NCBI RefSeq assembly: GCF_900103865.1
Contig: NZ_FNII01000001.1
Coordinates: 62,001-126,000 of the forward strand
Direction of reading: 5' to 3'
Source: Vreelandella arcis
GTDB taxonomy: Bacteria; Pseudomonadota; Gammaproteobacteria; Pseudomonadales; Halomonadaceae
Length of the DNA stretch: 64,000 nucleotides
Part shown: piece by piece, positions 34,515-44,695 of the stretch
Numbering within the stretch: the first letter of the stretch is position 1
Layout of the letters: every line of letters starts with the position of its first letter
Translations under genes and position numbers: made by a program
The notes under the pieces: generated by a model
Database searches by the model: none
Told to the model about the DNA's origin: nothing
What the model saw: only the letters and a program-made list of their open reading frames with translations

Positions 34515-37028
34515 ATGGCGGATCAGAAACCGCATCTACTGTTAGGCGGTATTGGCCGCAACGAAGATTTTCAGTCCCGCAACCAAATTAGAAGTACCGG
34601 TGTTCCACTTAGAGATCGCTATACACATGGCACCGCTCTAAGGCAGCAATACTCGGATATACTTTCTAGGCATCAGGCTCGCCAATCTGAACCACAGATT
34701 CCCATTACTGATGAAACGGGTATTTACGTTGAGATCGTAGGGTTTGCGGATGTCGAGCTTCCTCTTGATAAGCTCGATAATCGTGCTTTTAAGCTTCGGT
34801 CATGCCGTAAAGTGGATGGAAGCGAAGTAGCAACGGTGTTTATCCCTGAACCTCAGCGAGAAGCTTTTCAAAACAAGGTGCATGAGTACTTAAATAAGGA
34901 TAGAGCGAAGGGAAAGCCTGCCAATCAACCGCTCATCGACAGCATCGCTGAAATCAAGCTGGCAGACTTGCGTTCCTTCTGGACAGATGACCTAGCGCTA
35001 TTCCCCAAAGTGACTGATCAGCCCGTGTGGTGGGAACTGTGGCTGAAAAAGCGTGCTACAGATTTACCTGCTAAAGAGGTTGCCGACCAGCTTGCTGAGC
35101 GGCTTAACGCTGAGCTAAGCAACACCTCACTTAGCTTCTTCGATAGTTTTGTTATTCTCATCAAAGCGTCCGTTGAACAGCTTGAGTCAGCACCAGAGCT
35201 GATTGCCAACCTTGAAGAGTTGCGTCGCGCCAAGCAACCCCCTAACGCGTTCATTTCCATGCCTGCCAAAGAGCAGCACGAGTGGGCTAGTGAGCTAGCT
35301 GATCGGATACGGCTAGACGAAAATACCACCACGGCTATTATGGTTCTGGATACAGGGATAAATTACCACCATCCACTGTTAAGCCAGGTTACTACGCAGC
35401 AATTAGCACAAGCGTGGGAGCCTTGCTGGCCTCTCTATGATAACTACCAGCCTACCTACCCCCTTGCGGCCTATAATGATCATGGTTCTAGGCAAGCGGG
35501 GTTGGCAGCATTAGGCGAGCTAGATAAGTCGTTACTCACTTCTCATGAGGTCTGGCTCACTTACAGAATCGAGTCTGGCCGCATACTGCCACCGGCTGGC
35601 AATAACGATCCTGAACTTTACGGTGCTATTACCGTAGGCACCGCTGCGAAGCTTGAAATTAATAACCCCGAATTTTCCCGCGTTTATTCTCTGGCTGTTA
35701 CCTCGCCTGCTGACTCAATCAGTGGGCAGCCTTCGTCCTGGTCTGCCGAAATTGATCTGTTCGCTTGCGGCCTGGAAGACGACTTACAGCGGCTGTTTGT
35801 GATTTCTGCTGGTAATAACGAGAACTTAAACGCGACGGTAGATTACGGGGATCAGGTACTCCTCGCAGAAATTGAAGACCCGGCACAAGCATGGAATGCC
35901 CTAACCGTTGGTGCCTACACAGAAAAAACTATCAACGACGACCCAGTCTTTGCAGGCTGGGCACCCTTTGCTAAACCTGGGGATGTTGCCCCTGCTAGTC
36001 GATCATCGGTGAATTGGGGCTGGAAAAAACAAGCGCCTTACAAACCGGATGTGGTCGCAGAAGGTGGTAATCGGTTGTTATCGCCTGACGGCATGGAAGT
36101 GTCCGATGCCGACGTTGTTTCGCTACTAACCACCTCAGGCAGAACTAGCGGGCAGCTATTTGAGACCACCAAAGATACCAGCGCCGCCTGTGCCTTGGTG
36201 TCTAGGCAGGCCGCGCTGCTGATGTCGGAATACCCTGACTACTGGCCTGAAACGATACGCGGGTTGATTGTTCATTCAGCGGAATGGACACCCAGGATGA
36301 AGGAGCGCTTTGATTTACTGCAAAAAGACCAAACGCATTCAAATGCCGCTAAGACGATGCTGAGATGCGTTGGGCTTGGTGTTCCCAGCTTAGAGCGTGC
36401 ACGGTACAGCGCGAACCATGCCTTGACGCTGATTGTTCAGGATTTTCTACAGCCTTTCAACAAACCTAGCACCAGAGCTTCTAGCGATCCAAAGCTGAAC
36501 GAAATGCAGCTTTACCAGTTGCCCTGGCCTGTTGAAGAATTACGCAAACTGCCGCCAGAATTGGATATTAAATTACGAGTGACGCTTTCGTACTTTATTG
36601 AGCCAAACCCTGGCCGCAGAGGCTACCGCCAGCGTTACAGCTATCAATCCCACGGGTTGCGCTTCACTGTCATTCGCCCCGGCCAGCCGTTAGAAAACTT
36701 TCGTGCTGCGATTAACCGAGTAGCCAATGACGCTACTGAGGGCTATCAAGGTGTCGAAGGTGATGGTAGTGGTTGGCTATTAGGTTCCCAAATTAGAACC
36801 CGAGGTTCGCTGCATTCCGATACGTGGGTGGGATCAGCGGCGGATCTTGCCGATATGCACACGCTAGCGGTTTATCCCGTTGGAGGCTGGTGGAAATACC
36901 GAGCGGGAGAAGAGCGCTGGCAAAACCGCGTTCGCTTTAGCCTGATCGTCAGCATTGATGTGCCGGATAGCGAGGTGGATATCTACTCAGAGGTTGAGAA
37001 TCTGATTGAAACCAGTATTCAAGTGTAG
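34515..37028 (+). CDS. ietS: Subtilisin-like serine protease IetS-like (S8 family)
   Basis: 837 residues, no signal peptide, so probably cytoplasmic. The catalytic triad can be placed: Asp279 in IMVLDTGIN, His323 in NDHGSRQAG, Ser556 in KDTSAACALVSRQAALLM. A roughly 270-residue N-terminal region precedes the protease domain and a beta-rich C-terminal region (about 640-837) follows. It is coupled to the AAA ATPase just upstream (9-bp gap). In such pairs the ATPase is thought to control or feed the protease; the trigger and substrates are not established. Its 3' end lies directly against remains of a YhcG-type gene. Confidence 0.85.
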   Translation: MADQKPHLLLGGIGRNEDFQSRNQIRSTGVPLRDRYTHGTALRQQYSDILSRHQARQSEPQIPITDETGIYVEIVGFADVELPLDKLDNRAFKLRSCRKVDGSEVATVFIPEPQREAFQNKVHEYLNKDRAKGKPANQPLIDSIAEIKLADLRSFWTDDLALFPKVTDQPVWWELWLKKRATDLPAKEVADQLAERLNAELSNTSLSFFDSFVILIKASVEQLESAPELIANLEELRRAKQPPNAFISMPAKEQHEWASELADRIRLDENTTTAIMVLDTGINYHHPLLSQVTTQQLAQAWEPCWPLYDNYQPTYPLAAYNDHGSRQAGLAALGELDKSLLTSHEVWLTYRIESGRILPPAGNNDPELYGAITVGTAAKLEINNPEFSRVYSLAVTSPADSISGQPSSWSAEIDLFACGLEDDLQRLFVISAGNNENLNATVDYGDQVLLAEIEDPAQAWNALTVGAYTEKTINDDPVFAGWAPFAKPGDVAPASRSSVNWGWKKQAPYKPDVVAEGGNRLLSPDGMEVSDADVVSLLTTSGRTSGQLFETTKDTSAACALVSRQAALLMSEYPDYWPETIRGLIVHSAEWTPRMKERFDLLQKDQTHSNAAKTMLRCVGLGVPSLERARYSANHALTLIVQDFLQPFNKPSTRASSDPKLNEMQLYQLPWPVEELRKLPPELDIKLRVTLSYFIEPNPGRRGYRQRYSYQSHGLRFTVIRPGQPLENFRAAINRVANDATEGYQGVEGDGSGWLLGSQIRTRGSLHSDTWVGSAADLADMHTLAVYPVGGWWKYRAGEERWQNRVRFSLIVSIDVPDSEVDIYSEVENLIETSIQV

Positions 37029-37029
37029 G

Positions 37030-37539
37030 CCTATGGGCGGCATCCCCACAAAGGCAAAGCCTTTGCCTAGTTCCAGTAAAAACTGTTGTAGGTTACTAAT
37101 AATGGCCTGCTCTAGCTGACTTTCCTGATAGGTTTGGTTTTGTAGGTTAAGGAAATCCAGAATGTAGGGATCATGCAGGTAGTCTTTAGCGGCTTCCGCC
37201 AACGGCAGGGTGCTTTATTGCGCTTCGACTTCCACCAGGAATTTGTCTTGGCTGGCCAGCAGGCGCTCGTGGTAGAGGGCGCTAATCTGGCGTTCTAGAG
37301 TTCTGGCACTCCAGCTTTGGTTGATTGTTTCTTGCAAATACCAGTCGCGAGCTTGGGCATTTTCTATACGCAGTTGGACTCCGATAGTGAGTTCAGCTCA
37401 ATTCGGTACGCACTGCGTTCTGTTTTGGAAAGCTTTGATAAAACTGGCGCATATTGCGTAGATTACGGATATCAAAACCCTATCCAGCCGCTCGGTAAAC
37501 TGTTGTGAGAGCTGTTGCTCGCTGTGCTGAGCATATTCT
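37030..37539 (-). pseudogene. Remnant of a YhcG/DUF1016 PDDEXK nuclease gene
   Basis: On the minus strand, pieces of one DUF1016 protein can be read across several frames: an N-terminal part with SEQQLSQQFTERLD, then RNLRNMRQFYQSFPKQNAVRTEL, then DWYLQETINQSW and ERQISALYHERLLASQDKF, and finally a C-terminal part with DPYILDFLNLQNQTYQESQLE and QFLLELGKGFAFVG. Frameshifts and a stop (37215 region) separate them, and the C-terminal nuclease end is missing where the IetS gene ends. YhcG-type proteins are often found in defence islands. Confidence 0.75.
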
Positions 37540-37846
37540 CGGCCACTGCCCCGGCAAACGAGGCAATCTGGCAGGCGCTTGAGGAAGGCGGCTTGGTGAT
37601 TCTCATGCGCCTACCCCCTGGCTGGATTCGTTCTTCCGCGGGCGCGGTGATCAGGCGTCAATCACTCAAACCGCCCAAGAGCAGATTGCCGCATGGCAGG
37701 GGCCGGGCAATTTGCTGCTAGTCACTCACCAGGTAAATATCACGGCATTGGTGGGTAGCGGTGTGGGCTCAGGAGAAATGATTGTGGTGCGCCCAGTGGG
37801 TGATGAGATGCAGGTCGTGGGGCGGATAAGCGGTAGTGGTCAATAA
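37515..37846 (+). pseudogene. Remnant of a histidine phosphatase family gene
   Basis: The frame from 37515 starts like a secreted histidine phosphatase (LAVLSIFSATAPANEAIWQALEEGGLVILMR), where the catalytic R-H-G/A motif would follow. It then jumps out of frame. A second frame supplies the protein end, WLDSFFRGRGDQASITQTAQ then NLLLVTHQVNITALVG with the second catalytic His, ending at 37846. About 60-80 residues are lost between them, so the gene is dead. Confidence 0.75.
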
Positions 37847-37907
37847 TTCGTTTCTTATCCGCATGAGACTTTATACAGTGAAGAACGCTAGAGTTTAGGA
37901 GTTCTTT

Positions 37908-38948
37908 ATGAAAGCCGTTGTTTTTGAGGAATTTTCCGCCCCACCAAAGATCCAGCACTTGCCTGACCCTACGCCTGAGGCGCATGGCGTTGTTGTGAAG
38001 GTGATGGCGAACGGGGTATGCCGCAGCGACTGGCATGGCTGGGTAGGGCACGATACCGCTATCCAACTGCCCCATGTGCCGGGGCATGAGCTGGCAGGCG
38101 TTGTCGAAGCCGTGGGTAAAGACGTAAAAAAGTGGTGCATTGGCGATCGCGTCACGGTGCCGTTCGTTGGCGGTTGCGGTACTTGCCCAGAGTGTCACTC
38201 CGGCAACCATCAGGTTTGCGATAACCAGTTCCAACCAGGCTTTACGCACTGGGGATCGTTTGCCGAGTATGTAGCTATCCACTACGCCGACGTCAATTTG
38301 GTCGCGCTGCCAGAGACACTCGACTTTGCGACGGCGGCGAGCTTGGGTTGCCGGTTCGTTACCTCTTTTCGGGCCGTGGTGGATCAGGGCAAAACAGCGG
38401 CAGGCCAGTGGGTGGCCGTCCACGGCTGCGGAGGTGTTGGTCTCTCTGCCGTGATGATTGCCAACGCCGTCGGTGCCAACGTGGTGGCCATCGATATTTC
38501 GGAAGACGCGCTTAATCTCGCCCGTCAATTGGGTGCCACTGCCACCGTGAATGCCGCCAAGGTACCCAATGTGGTCGAAGCGGTTGCGGAGATAACCCGG
38601 GGAGGCGCTCACGTATCGCTGGATGCACTGGGCCATCCGACGACCTGTCTTAACTCCATCAGCAATCTGCGTAAACGTGGCAAGCATGTTCAGGTAGGGC
38701 TGATGTTGGCCGAGAACAGCACGCCGGCCATTCCCATGAGCAAAGTTATTGCCCACGAACTTGAAATATTGGGCAGTCATGGCATGCAGGCCCACCGTTA
38801 TGACGCCATGCTGGCGATGATTCAGTCTGGAAAGCTGGCGCCTGAAAGGCTAATCGGCAAACGAATCAATCTTGAGCAGTCGATTGATGCGCTGATGAAC
38901 ATGGATAAGTTCGAAGGGGCAGGCGTGACGGTGGTGACTGAGTTTTGA
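37908..38948 (+). CDS. Zinc-dependent alcohol dehydrogenase (MDR family)
   Basis: 346 residues. Catalytic zinc ligands are visible (Cys in [10 protein letters not shown], His in PGHELAG, a later Cys), and the structural zinc site has four cysteines in [15 protein letters not shown]. The cofactor domain has [26 protein letters not shown], whose Asp after the second strand suggests NAD preference. Such enzymes oxidise primary or secondary alcohols or polyols. TAGGAG precedes ATG 37908. Located between a dead phosphatase gene and a pirin gene; no operon partner is obvious. Confidence 0.92.
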   Translation: MKAVVFEEFSAPPKIQHLPDPTPEAHGVVVKVMANGVCRSDWHGWVGHDTAIQLPHVPGHELAGVVEAVGKDVKKWCIGDRVTVPFVGGCGTCPECHSGNHQVCDNQFQPGFTHWGSFAEYVAIHYADVNLVALPETLDFATAASLGCRFVTSFRAVVDQGKTAAGQWVAVHGCGGVGLSAVMIANAVGANVVAIDISEDALNLARQLGATATVNAAKVPNVVEAVAEITRGGAHVSLDALGHPTTCLNSISNLRKRGKHVQVGLMLAENSTPAIPMSKVIAHELEILGSHGMQAHRYDAMLAMIQSGKLAPERLIGKRINLEQSIDALMNMDKFEGAGVTVVTEF

Positions 38949-39060
38949 GGAAACCGCTGAGACGTTTAATAACAATTTCCTTCAACGAAACGGGGCAAAT
39001 TATTCGCTCCTCATCTGCGGGTTGAGGTTTTACGCTGGGCGTATTGATAAGGAGTAAATT

Positions 39061-39936
39061 ATGCCATCAGATACAAACCAAACAGTCCGCCGCGTGATCG
39101 CTCAGCACCCGGCCAAGCGCGATGATATCGGCGATTTAACTACCCGTCGGCCATTGCCGGGGCCGCAGATTGAGCAGCTCGATCCGTTCCTATTTCTTAA
39201 CCATCATGGCCCGCAGACCTATCCGGCCAATAACCGTGGCCTACCTTTCGGCCCGCACCCGCACCGGGGCTTTGAAACGGTGACCTTTATTCTGGAAGGC
39301 TCGCTGGCCCACGCTGATAGCACCAAGCATCAAAGCGTGATCAACGCGGGTGGCGTGCAGTGGATGACGGCGGGCAGCGGCATTGTGCATGCGGAAATTT
39401 CGCCAGAGGAGTTTCTGCGTGACGGCGGCCCTTTGGAAATCCTGCAGCTGTGGGTCAACCTGCCGTCGCACTTGAAAATGAGCGAGCCGCGCTACGTGGG
39501 GCTGCAGCAAGAATCGATACCCGCTATTGCGCTGCCGGGTGGTGGTGAGCTGAACCTGATCTCAGGTGAGTGGCAGGGTAGTGCTGGCCCTATCGATACG
39601 TTGACGGGCGTATTTATGTCAACGCTGCGGCTGCCGGCTGGTAGCCAAGAACAGTTACCCGTGGCGCCAGGCCGGCAGGTGTTTCTCTACGTGGTGGAGG
39701 GCGATGTCGCAGTGGGCGGTGAGCCCGTTAAGTCCCATCATCTGATAGAAGTCGATCGCGATGGCAACAGCCTCGAAATTGAAGCCAGCAGCGACGCACG
39801 CCTGCTGTTTGGCCACGGCGAGGTGATCGATGAGCCGGTCTATTCCCACGGGCCCTTCGTGATGAATACCCGCGAAGAGATCGTTCAGGCGGTCGATGAT
39901 TATCAGAACGGCAAATTTGGCGGGCTCGACGCCTAA
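39061..39936 (+). CDS. Pirin family protein
   Basis: 291 residues of the bicupin pirin fold. The N-terminal cupin has GLPFGPHPHRGFETVTFILEG and QWMTAGSGIVHAE, holding the His and Glu metal ligands. The C-terminal domain includes LFGHGEVIDEPVYSHGPFVMNTREEIVQAVDDYQNGKFG. Bacterial pirins include quercetin 2,3-dioxygenase-active forms; the substrate here is unknown. AAGGAG lies upstream of the ATG. Its last 28 codons are duplicated 1.16 kb downstream (41017-41100). Confidence 0.93.
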   Translation: MPSDTNQTVRRVIAQHPAKRDDIGDLTTRRPLPGPQIEQLDPFLFLNHHGPQTYPANNRGLPFGPHPHRGFETVTFILEGSLAHADSTKHQSVINAGGVQWMTAGSGIVHAEISPEEFLRDGGPLEILQLWVNLPSHLKMSEPRYVGLQQESIPAIALPGGGELNLISGEWQGSAGPIDTLTGVFMSTLRLPAGSQEQLPVAPGRQVFLYVVEGDVAVGGEPVKSHHLIEVDRDGNSLEIEASSDARLLFGHGEVIDEPVYSHGPFVMNTREEIVQAVDDYQNGKFGGLDA

Positions 39937-39981
39937 AGTTTGTACAGAAAGTCGCTATAAGGGCTCGCCGCGGTAGTAGTG
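39853..39981 (+). repeat. 129-bp direct repeat, copy 1 (pirin 3' end)
   Basis: Starts at CCCTTCGTGATGAATACCCG and runs to CGGTAGTAGTG. It covers the last 28 codons and stop of the pirin gene and the adjoining DNA. It matches 41017-41145 at 125 of 129 positions. A more divergent similarity continues to about 40015. Confidence 0.92.
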
Positions 39982-40125
39982 ACGCAGAAGTACCAGTGCC
40001 ACAAATAGCGAGCCCACGATAGGCGTTGACTTTAAAATCCGAAATCTTCAAACTGGATATAAATGGACTGGGAGTGCCCGGTCGGCGTCTAAACCTCGGT
40101 GAGCTTCATCGGGGTTTTTCGCTAT

Positions 40126-40914
40126 CTAGGGGAAATGCTTTAGCCCCCACTGATCATAGCCATTCCCAACCGCCTGTCGGCCTCCCTCGCAATAAAACTT
40201 GTGTTTGAGAACTTCAAACGCTTGATTAGGCTGATTTGGAGCCAATACATGTCGACCGATAGGTCGCGCCACTAGATCCGCAAGCTGCAACCCGGCTGAA
40301 TTGCTCGCTTTCGCCGCCATACGAATTTTAAATGGCAAGTCGCGCTGGTATTTATTTTCGCCATCACAAATACGGCGAAACTCTAGTTCGAGCTCGTCAT
40401 CTTCCTTCGCTCCCCGCTTTTCAACGATGACATGTGTTTCCAGCGATTCTTGTCCTTTTTCTTTGACGAGATCGAACAGCGTCTCCAAGCAATGTCGCAA
40501 CGCTAGGTGGTAGGGGTTCGACATCTCTTCACGGCTGGTCAGCCTGTGTTTGTCGATCACGCATGATGCAAGAATGAAGTTACTTTCGTCGATCAAATGG
40601 CTCAAACGCCCCATGAATGCCTGCTTTTCAGCTCTATCCTTAAACACCCTAAAATCGCCTTTCTCTTTGCGTATTTCATGCTCATGGAAGATAACGGGGT
40701 CGTGGCCGAAGTAATCGAATTTTAGCTGCTGAAGTGCGGGCACTACCTTTGCCATGTAATGCTGTTTATAGAATATGCAGAAAGCCAGCACAAAAACCGG
40801 ATAGTTGGGATCGATATTAAGCAATCCGTGATCGCCACTTTCATCGACATACACCACAAAGTCGCTGAATCCATGCTCTTGACCAGTATTTTCCTCTATA
40901 TCGCTAGTAGCCAT
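40126..40914 (-). CDS. DUF3800 domain-containing protein
   Basis: 262 residues with FVVYVDESGDHGLLNIDPNYPVFVLAFCIF near the N-terminus and a C-terminal LQLADLVARPIGRHVL. The conserved acidic residues (D-E-S, D-x-x-A) define DUF3800, a family with an RNase H-like fold prediction that is common on mobile elements and in defence islands. Activity is not established. The gene lies wholly within the segment enclosed by the 129-bp repeats, so it appears to be an acquired cassette. GGGAA lies upstream of its ATG on the minus strand. Confidence 0.85.
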   Translation of the reverse strand: MATSDIEENTGQEHGFSDFVVYVDESGDHGLLNIDPNYPVFVLAFCIFYKQHYMAKVVPALQQLKFDYFGHDPVIFHEHEIRKEKGDFRVFKDRAEKQAFMGRLSHLIDESNFILASCVIDKHRLTSREEMSNPYHLALRHCLETLFDLVKEKGQESLETHVIVEKRGAKEDDELELEFRRICDGENKYQRDLPFKIRMAAKASNSAGLQLADLVARPIGRHVLAPNQPNQAFEVLKHKFYCEGGRQAVGNGYDQWGLKHFP

Positions 40915-41016
40915 TATGTTATTTCCCTTCTACTTCTGTGCCATGCTCGGCTAGCCCTAGCTTGAGCGTCTCGTTATCTGGCATTGATGATCGTTAATGT
41001 TAGAAGAGGCGTTGGC

Positions 41017-41145
41017 CCCTTCGTGATGAATACCCGCGAAGAGATTGTCCAGGCGGTCGAGGACTATCAGAACGGCAAATTTGGCGGGCTCGACGCCTAA
41101 AGTTTGTACAGAAAGTCGCTATAAGGGCTCGCCGCGGTAGTAGTG
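41017..41145 (+). repeat. 129-bp direct repeat, copy 2 (duplicate pirin 3' end plus glycosylase 3' end)
   Basis: Second copy of the repeat at 39853-39981, with four substitutions and a neighbouring extra C at its left edge. It encodes an out-of-context copy of the pirin tail, then the last residues HYYRGEPL of the convergent glycosylase gene. It looks like the original pirin-glycosylase junction split by insertion of the DUF3800 cassette. Confidence 0.92.
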
Positions 41146-41730
41146 CCACAGAAACAGCGACCCCGCGCTGCGCCAGGGCGCCCAATGTTCCACCAACTGG
41201 CGGGCCTGCTTGGGCGTGGGTTTCTCGTCCATGCCTTTTAAGCGGCCTAAAGCGACACGCAGGGCGAGATCGTCGGCGGGAAAAATATCGGGGCGCTTCA
41301 GCGAGAACATCAGATAGATCTCGGCACTCCAACGGCCAAAGCCGCGTAGCTGGGTAATGGCGGCTATGGCTTCGTCATCGCTTAGCTGTTCAAGCCCCTC
41401 GGCGCTAAAAGTGCCTGCCAACTCTGCTTCTGCCAGCCCTTTAGCGTACTCGATCTTGCGCCAAGAGAGTCCCGCATCGCGCAGCGCCTGGCCTTCAACG
41501 TCGATGACTGCGTTGGCATGCAATTCGGGCAGCAGCGCATTGACGCGGCCCATAATGGCGCTGGCCGCTTCGATGGATAGCTGTTGGCTGACGATGGTGG
41601 AGAAGAAGGTCGCAAAGCCTTTATCGCGCTCGCGAGGCGAGGGTGCGCCCACCAGCGGGTAAGCGCGGGCGATATCGGGGTCGGCGTTGGCCAGTGTCTG
41701 CATGGCCTGTTCGATGGTGTCGGGCGTCAT
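41119..41730 (-). CDS. DNA-3-methyladenine glycosylase 2 family protein (HhH-GPD)
   Basis: 203 residues. The helix-hairpin-helix and catalytic region is LRGFGRWSAEIYLMFSLKRPDIFPADDLALRVALGRL, with the family Asp in FPADDLAL. It belongs to the AlkA-like branch without the N-terminal domain. The enzyme removes alkylated purines from DNA by base excision. GAGG precedes the ATG on the minus strand. The gene is convergent with the (duplicated) pirin end. Confidence 0.92.
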   Translation of the reverse strand: MTPDTIEQAMQTLANADPDIARAYPLVGAPSPRERDKGFATFFSTIVSQQLSIEAASAIMGRVNALLPELHANAVIDVEGQALRDAGLSWRKIEYAKGLAEAELAGTFSAEGLEQLSDDEAIAAITQLRGFGRWSAEIYLMFSLKRPDIFPADDLALRVALGRLKGMDEKPTPKQARQLVEHWAPWRSAGSLFLWHYYRGEPL

Positions 41731-41942
41731 GGCGACCTCGCGCTGCTAAATTGAACCGTATTGTGCGCAGACTCGTCATTAAAGCTCAAACCGTGGCCGA
41801 ATTCCTCAATAAGCGTTACGCATTCTCTTTGCCCGCTAACTTTTTAAGTGTTGCGTATTTATACCTTCGTCTAATCCTGCGATCATTCACCTCATAAAAG
41901 CCGGTTTGTTAAGCAGGCGCTAAAGGTGCCTTGGGGAACATT

Positions 41943-43148
41943 ATGCAGGAATCGTCATCTGGGTTGGCGCGTAACCCGCGTCTGGCCGAATTTGTATTGG
42001 CGCTGGGTGGCTTTGGTATTGGTACCAGCGAATTTGTGATTATGGGGCTAATGAACCGCGTGGCGGGAGATTTAGCGGTCACCGTGCCCCAGGTGGGTTA
42101 TGCAATTAGCAGCTATGCCTTGGGCGTAGTGGTGGGCGCGCCGTTGATTTCAGCGCTGGCCGCACGAGCACCTAAGCGGCTGCTACTGATTGTGCTAATG
42201 CTGGTATTTGCACTGGGCAACATTGCCAGCGCCATGGCGCCGGGCTTTTGGTCATTTGTTGGCCTGCGTTTTATCGCTGGCTTGCCCCACGGCGCCTACT
42301 TTGGCATTGCAGCGTTAGTCGCCGCTGGGGCGGTGCCAGTCGATCAACGGGCGCGGGCTATTTCCCGAGTAATGTTGGGCTTAACCGTGGCGATCCTGAT
42401 TGGCGCACCGCTGGGCACCTGGGCGGGTAATTTGCTTGGCTGGCAAATCGCCTTTGCTGGTGTCGGCGGCATCGCGCTGCTCACCGCCCTATTGATTCGG
42501 TTTTATGTGCCGATTCAGCCCGTTGATGCCCTGGCGAGCCCCGTGCGCGAGCTGTCAGCGCTGCTTAAACAACGCGTCTTAGTCACGTTGGCACTGGCCT
42601 GCATTGGTTGTGGCGGCATGTTTGCGATTTTTAGCTATGTGATGCCGACGTTAACCCAGCAAGCGGGTATGAGCGAAGCGCTGGGGCCCTTGGTACTGGT
42701 GATCTTCGGCCTGGGGTCGATTGCCGGTAATTTAATCGGCGGGCGCATGGCGGATAAAAACCTGATGCGCGCTATTCCGACCATTCTTGTGTGGTGCGCG
42801 GTCATTCAGGGCCTGTTCTACTTTGCAGCAAATAACGTTTGGTCAGGGCTTTTGTTTGTCGGTTTGGTAGGCACCAGCATGGCGTTGGCGCCTTCGTTGC
42901 AAACTCGCCTGATGGATGTTGCGGAAGATGCCCAAACCATGGCGGCCTCGCTCAATCACGCGGCCTTCAACGGCGCCAATGCCTTGGGCGCGTGGCTTGC
43001 CGGGCTTGCGATCAGCGCAGGCTTTAGCTGGTCGAGCACCGGGTTGGTGGGCGCTGGTTTGGCGCTCTGCGGACTGGTGATTTTTGCCGGCGGGCGGTGG
43101 TTGGAAAAGCGCCGCCCACCGACCGCCGCACATTGTGCTCGCTCGTAA
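41943..43148 (+). CDS. MFS transporter, DHA1/AraJ-like
   Basis: 401 residues with about 12 membrane helices. The N-terminal motif GFGIGTSEFVIMGLMNRVAGDLAVTVPQVGYAISSYALGVVVGAP is typical of the AraJ/YdhP-like drug and sugar exporters. ATG 41943 is chosen because GGGGA lies five bases before it. Substrate unknown. It stands alone between the divergent glycosylase gene and the convergent extensin-family gene. Confidence 0.92.
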   Translation: MQESSSGLARNPRLAEFVLALGGFGIGTSEFVIMGLMNRVAGDLAVTVPQVGYAISSYALGVVVGAPLISALAARAPKRLLLIVLMLVFALGNIASAMAPGFWSFVGLRFIAGLPHGAYFGIAALVAAGAVPVDQRARAISRVMLGLTVAILIGAPLGTWAGNLLGWQIAFAGVGGIALLTALLIRFYVPIQPVDALASPVRELSALLKQRVLVTLALACIGCGGMFAIFSYVMPTLTQQAGMSEALGPLVLVIFGLGSIAGNLIGGRMADKNLMRAIPTILVWCAVIQGLFYFAANNVWSGLLFVGLVGTSMALAPSLQTRLMDVAEDAQTMAASLNHAAFNGANALGAWLAGLAISAGFSWSSTGLVGAGLALCGLVIFAGGRWLEKRRPPTAAHCARS

Positions 43149-43161
43149 CCAATGGCATGAA

Positions 43162-43857
43162 TTAGCGGCATAGCGTGAACCCGCGCATACCCAAGTGAAA
43201 ATGATCGGCATGGGCGGCGTTATAGTCGGGTCCTAGCGTGTTGCCGAAAAAGTCGCAGGTCTCGTCGCGCACGTCGTGAAGAAATGCACCTTTTGCGTTC
43301 TCGCTGGCCCAGTCGTTACGCAAGGTAATGTGCTGGCCGTTTTCCAGTTGAAAGCCGGACACGTCCAGCGCTTCGGCGGTGGCATGTTCGCTGAGCCGAC
43401 CGCTTTCGCGGCCATAAACATTGCGGCAGGCAAAGCTACCAAGATGGTTAACTTGGCGTACCCGGCTGCCGAAGGCCGTCTCGGCACTGGGTTGTAGCGC
43501 GTGGCGCTCGAACATCACCCAGGCCAGCGCCAGGGGGCAGGAGGCCACGAAGCTCTGATTGAAGGCGACGCTGCTTGATTGCATGCGCACGATATTGGTG
43601 AGCGGACAGTTGCTGGTTGGCGAGTAATCGGCCAGCGGCGTGTAGCGCAGCTCGCCCTTGGGAACGGTATCTAACGCGGCTAAACAGCCAGCGCGGTCAT
43701 TGTCCAAGCGGTGAAGCTTCAGCGACGTTACCGGGGTTATCGGGTCGTCGACGTGCAGCGGCGCCCACGGTGCCCAGTGGCGGGGGATCTCGATCAGCCC
43801 TTTGTCCAGGGCAACGCCTAGTGCGATCAAAGCCACTATTAATAGAGTGCTGCGCAT
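43162..43857 (-). CDS. Extensin family protein
   Basis: 231 residues. An N-terminal hydrophobic helix (LLIVALIALGVALDKGLI) anchors or exports the protein. The C-terminal extensin-like domain has CPLTNIVRMQSSSVAFNQSF, GSFACRNVYGRESGRLSEHATAEALDVSGF and DHFHLGMRG; the H-x-x-x-x-A-x-D and final H-x-H suggest a zinc peptidase-like fold related to VanY/MepA. The role is probably in the cell envelope but is not established. GAGGAA precedes the start. Confidence 0.85.
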   Translation of the reverse strand: MRSTLLIVALIALGVALDKGLIEIPRHWAPWAPLHVDDPITPVTSLKLHRLDNDRAGCLAALDTVPKGELRYTPLADYSPTSNCPLTNIVRMQSSSVAFNQSFVASCPLALAWVMFERHALQPSAETAFGSRVRQVNHLGSFACRNVYGRESGRLSEHATAEALDVSGFQLENGQHITLRNDWASENAKGAFLHDVRDETCDFFGNTLGPDYNAAHADHFHLGMRGFTLCR

Positions 43858-43937
43858 CGTGGTTCCTCGTTAAGGCGAAACGCTACAGTCGAAGCAGTGG
43901 GTGTGCGATACTGCGGCCCTTCCATACACTGCTCTGA

Positions 43938-44606
<669 letters not shown>

Positions 44607-44695
44607 TCTACACGGTTCTACACCCTCTTTTGCTGGATCGACCCGTTTGACCCCTTACGGAGTCGATTCAGCGCTGTTATTACAGGAAGGCACCC

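Noticed and set aside
37740-38795. A 351-codon open frame on the minus strand
   Set aside because: It lies opposite the alcohol dehydrogenase gene, which has full family motifs; the antisense product has no recognisable domain.
41017-41100. A second pirin gene
   Set aside because: Only the last 28 codons are present, as part of the 129-bp duplication; there is no start or upstream sequence.
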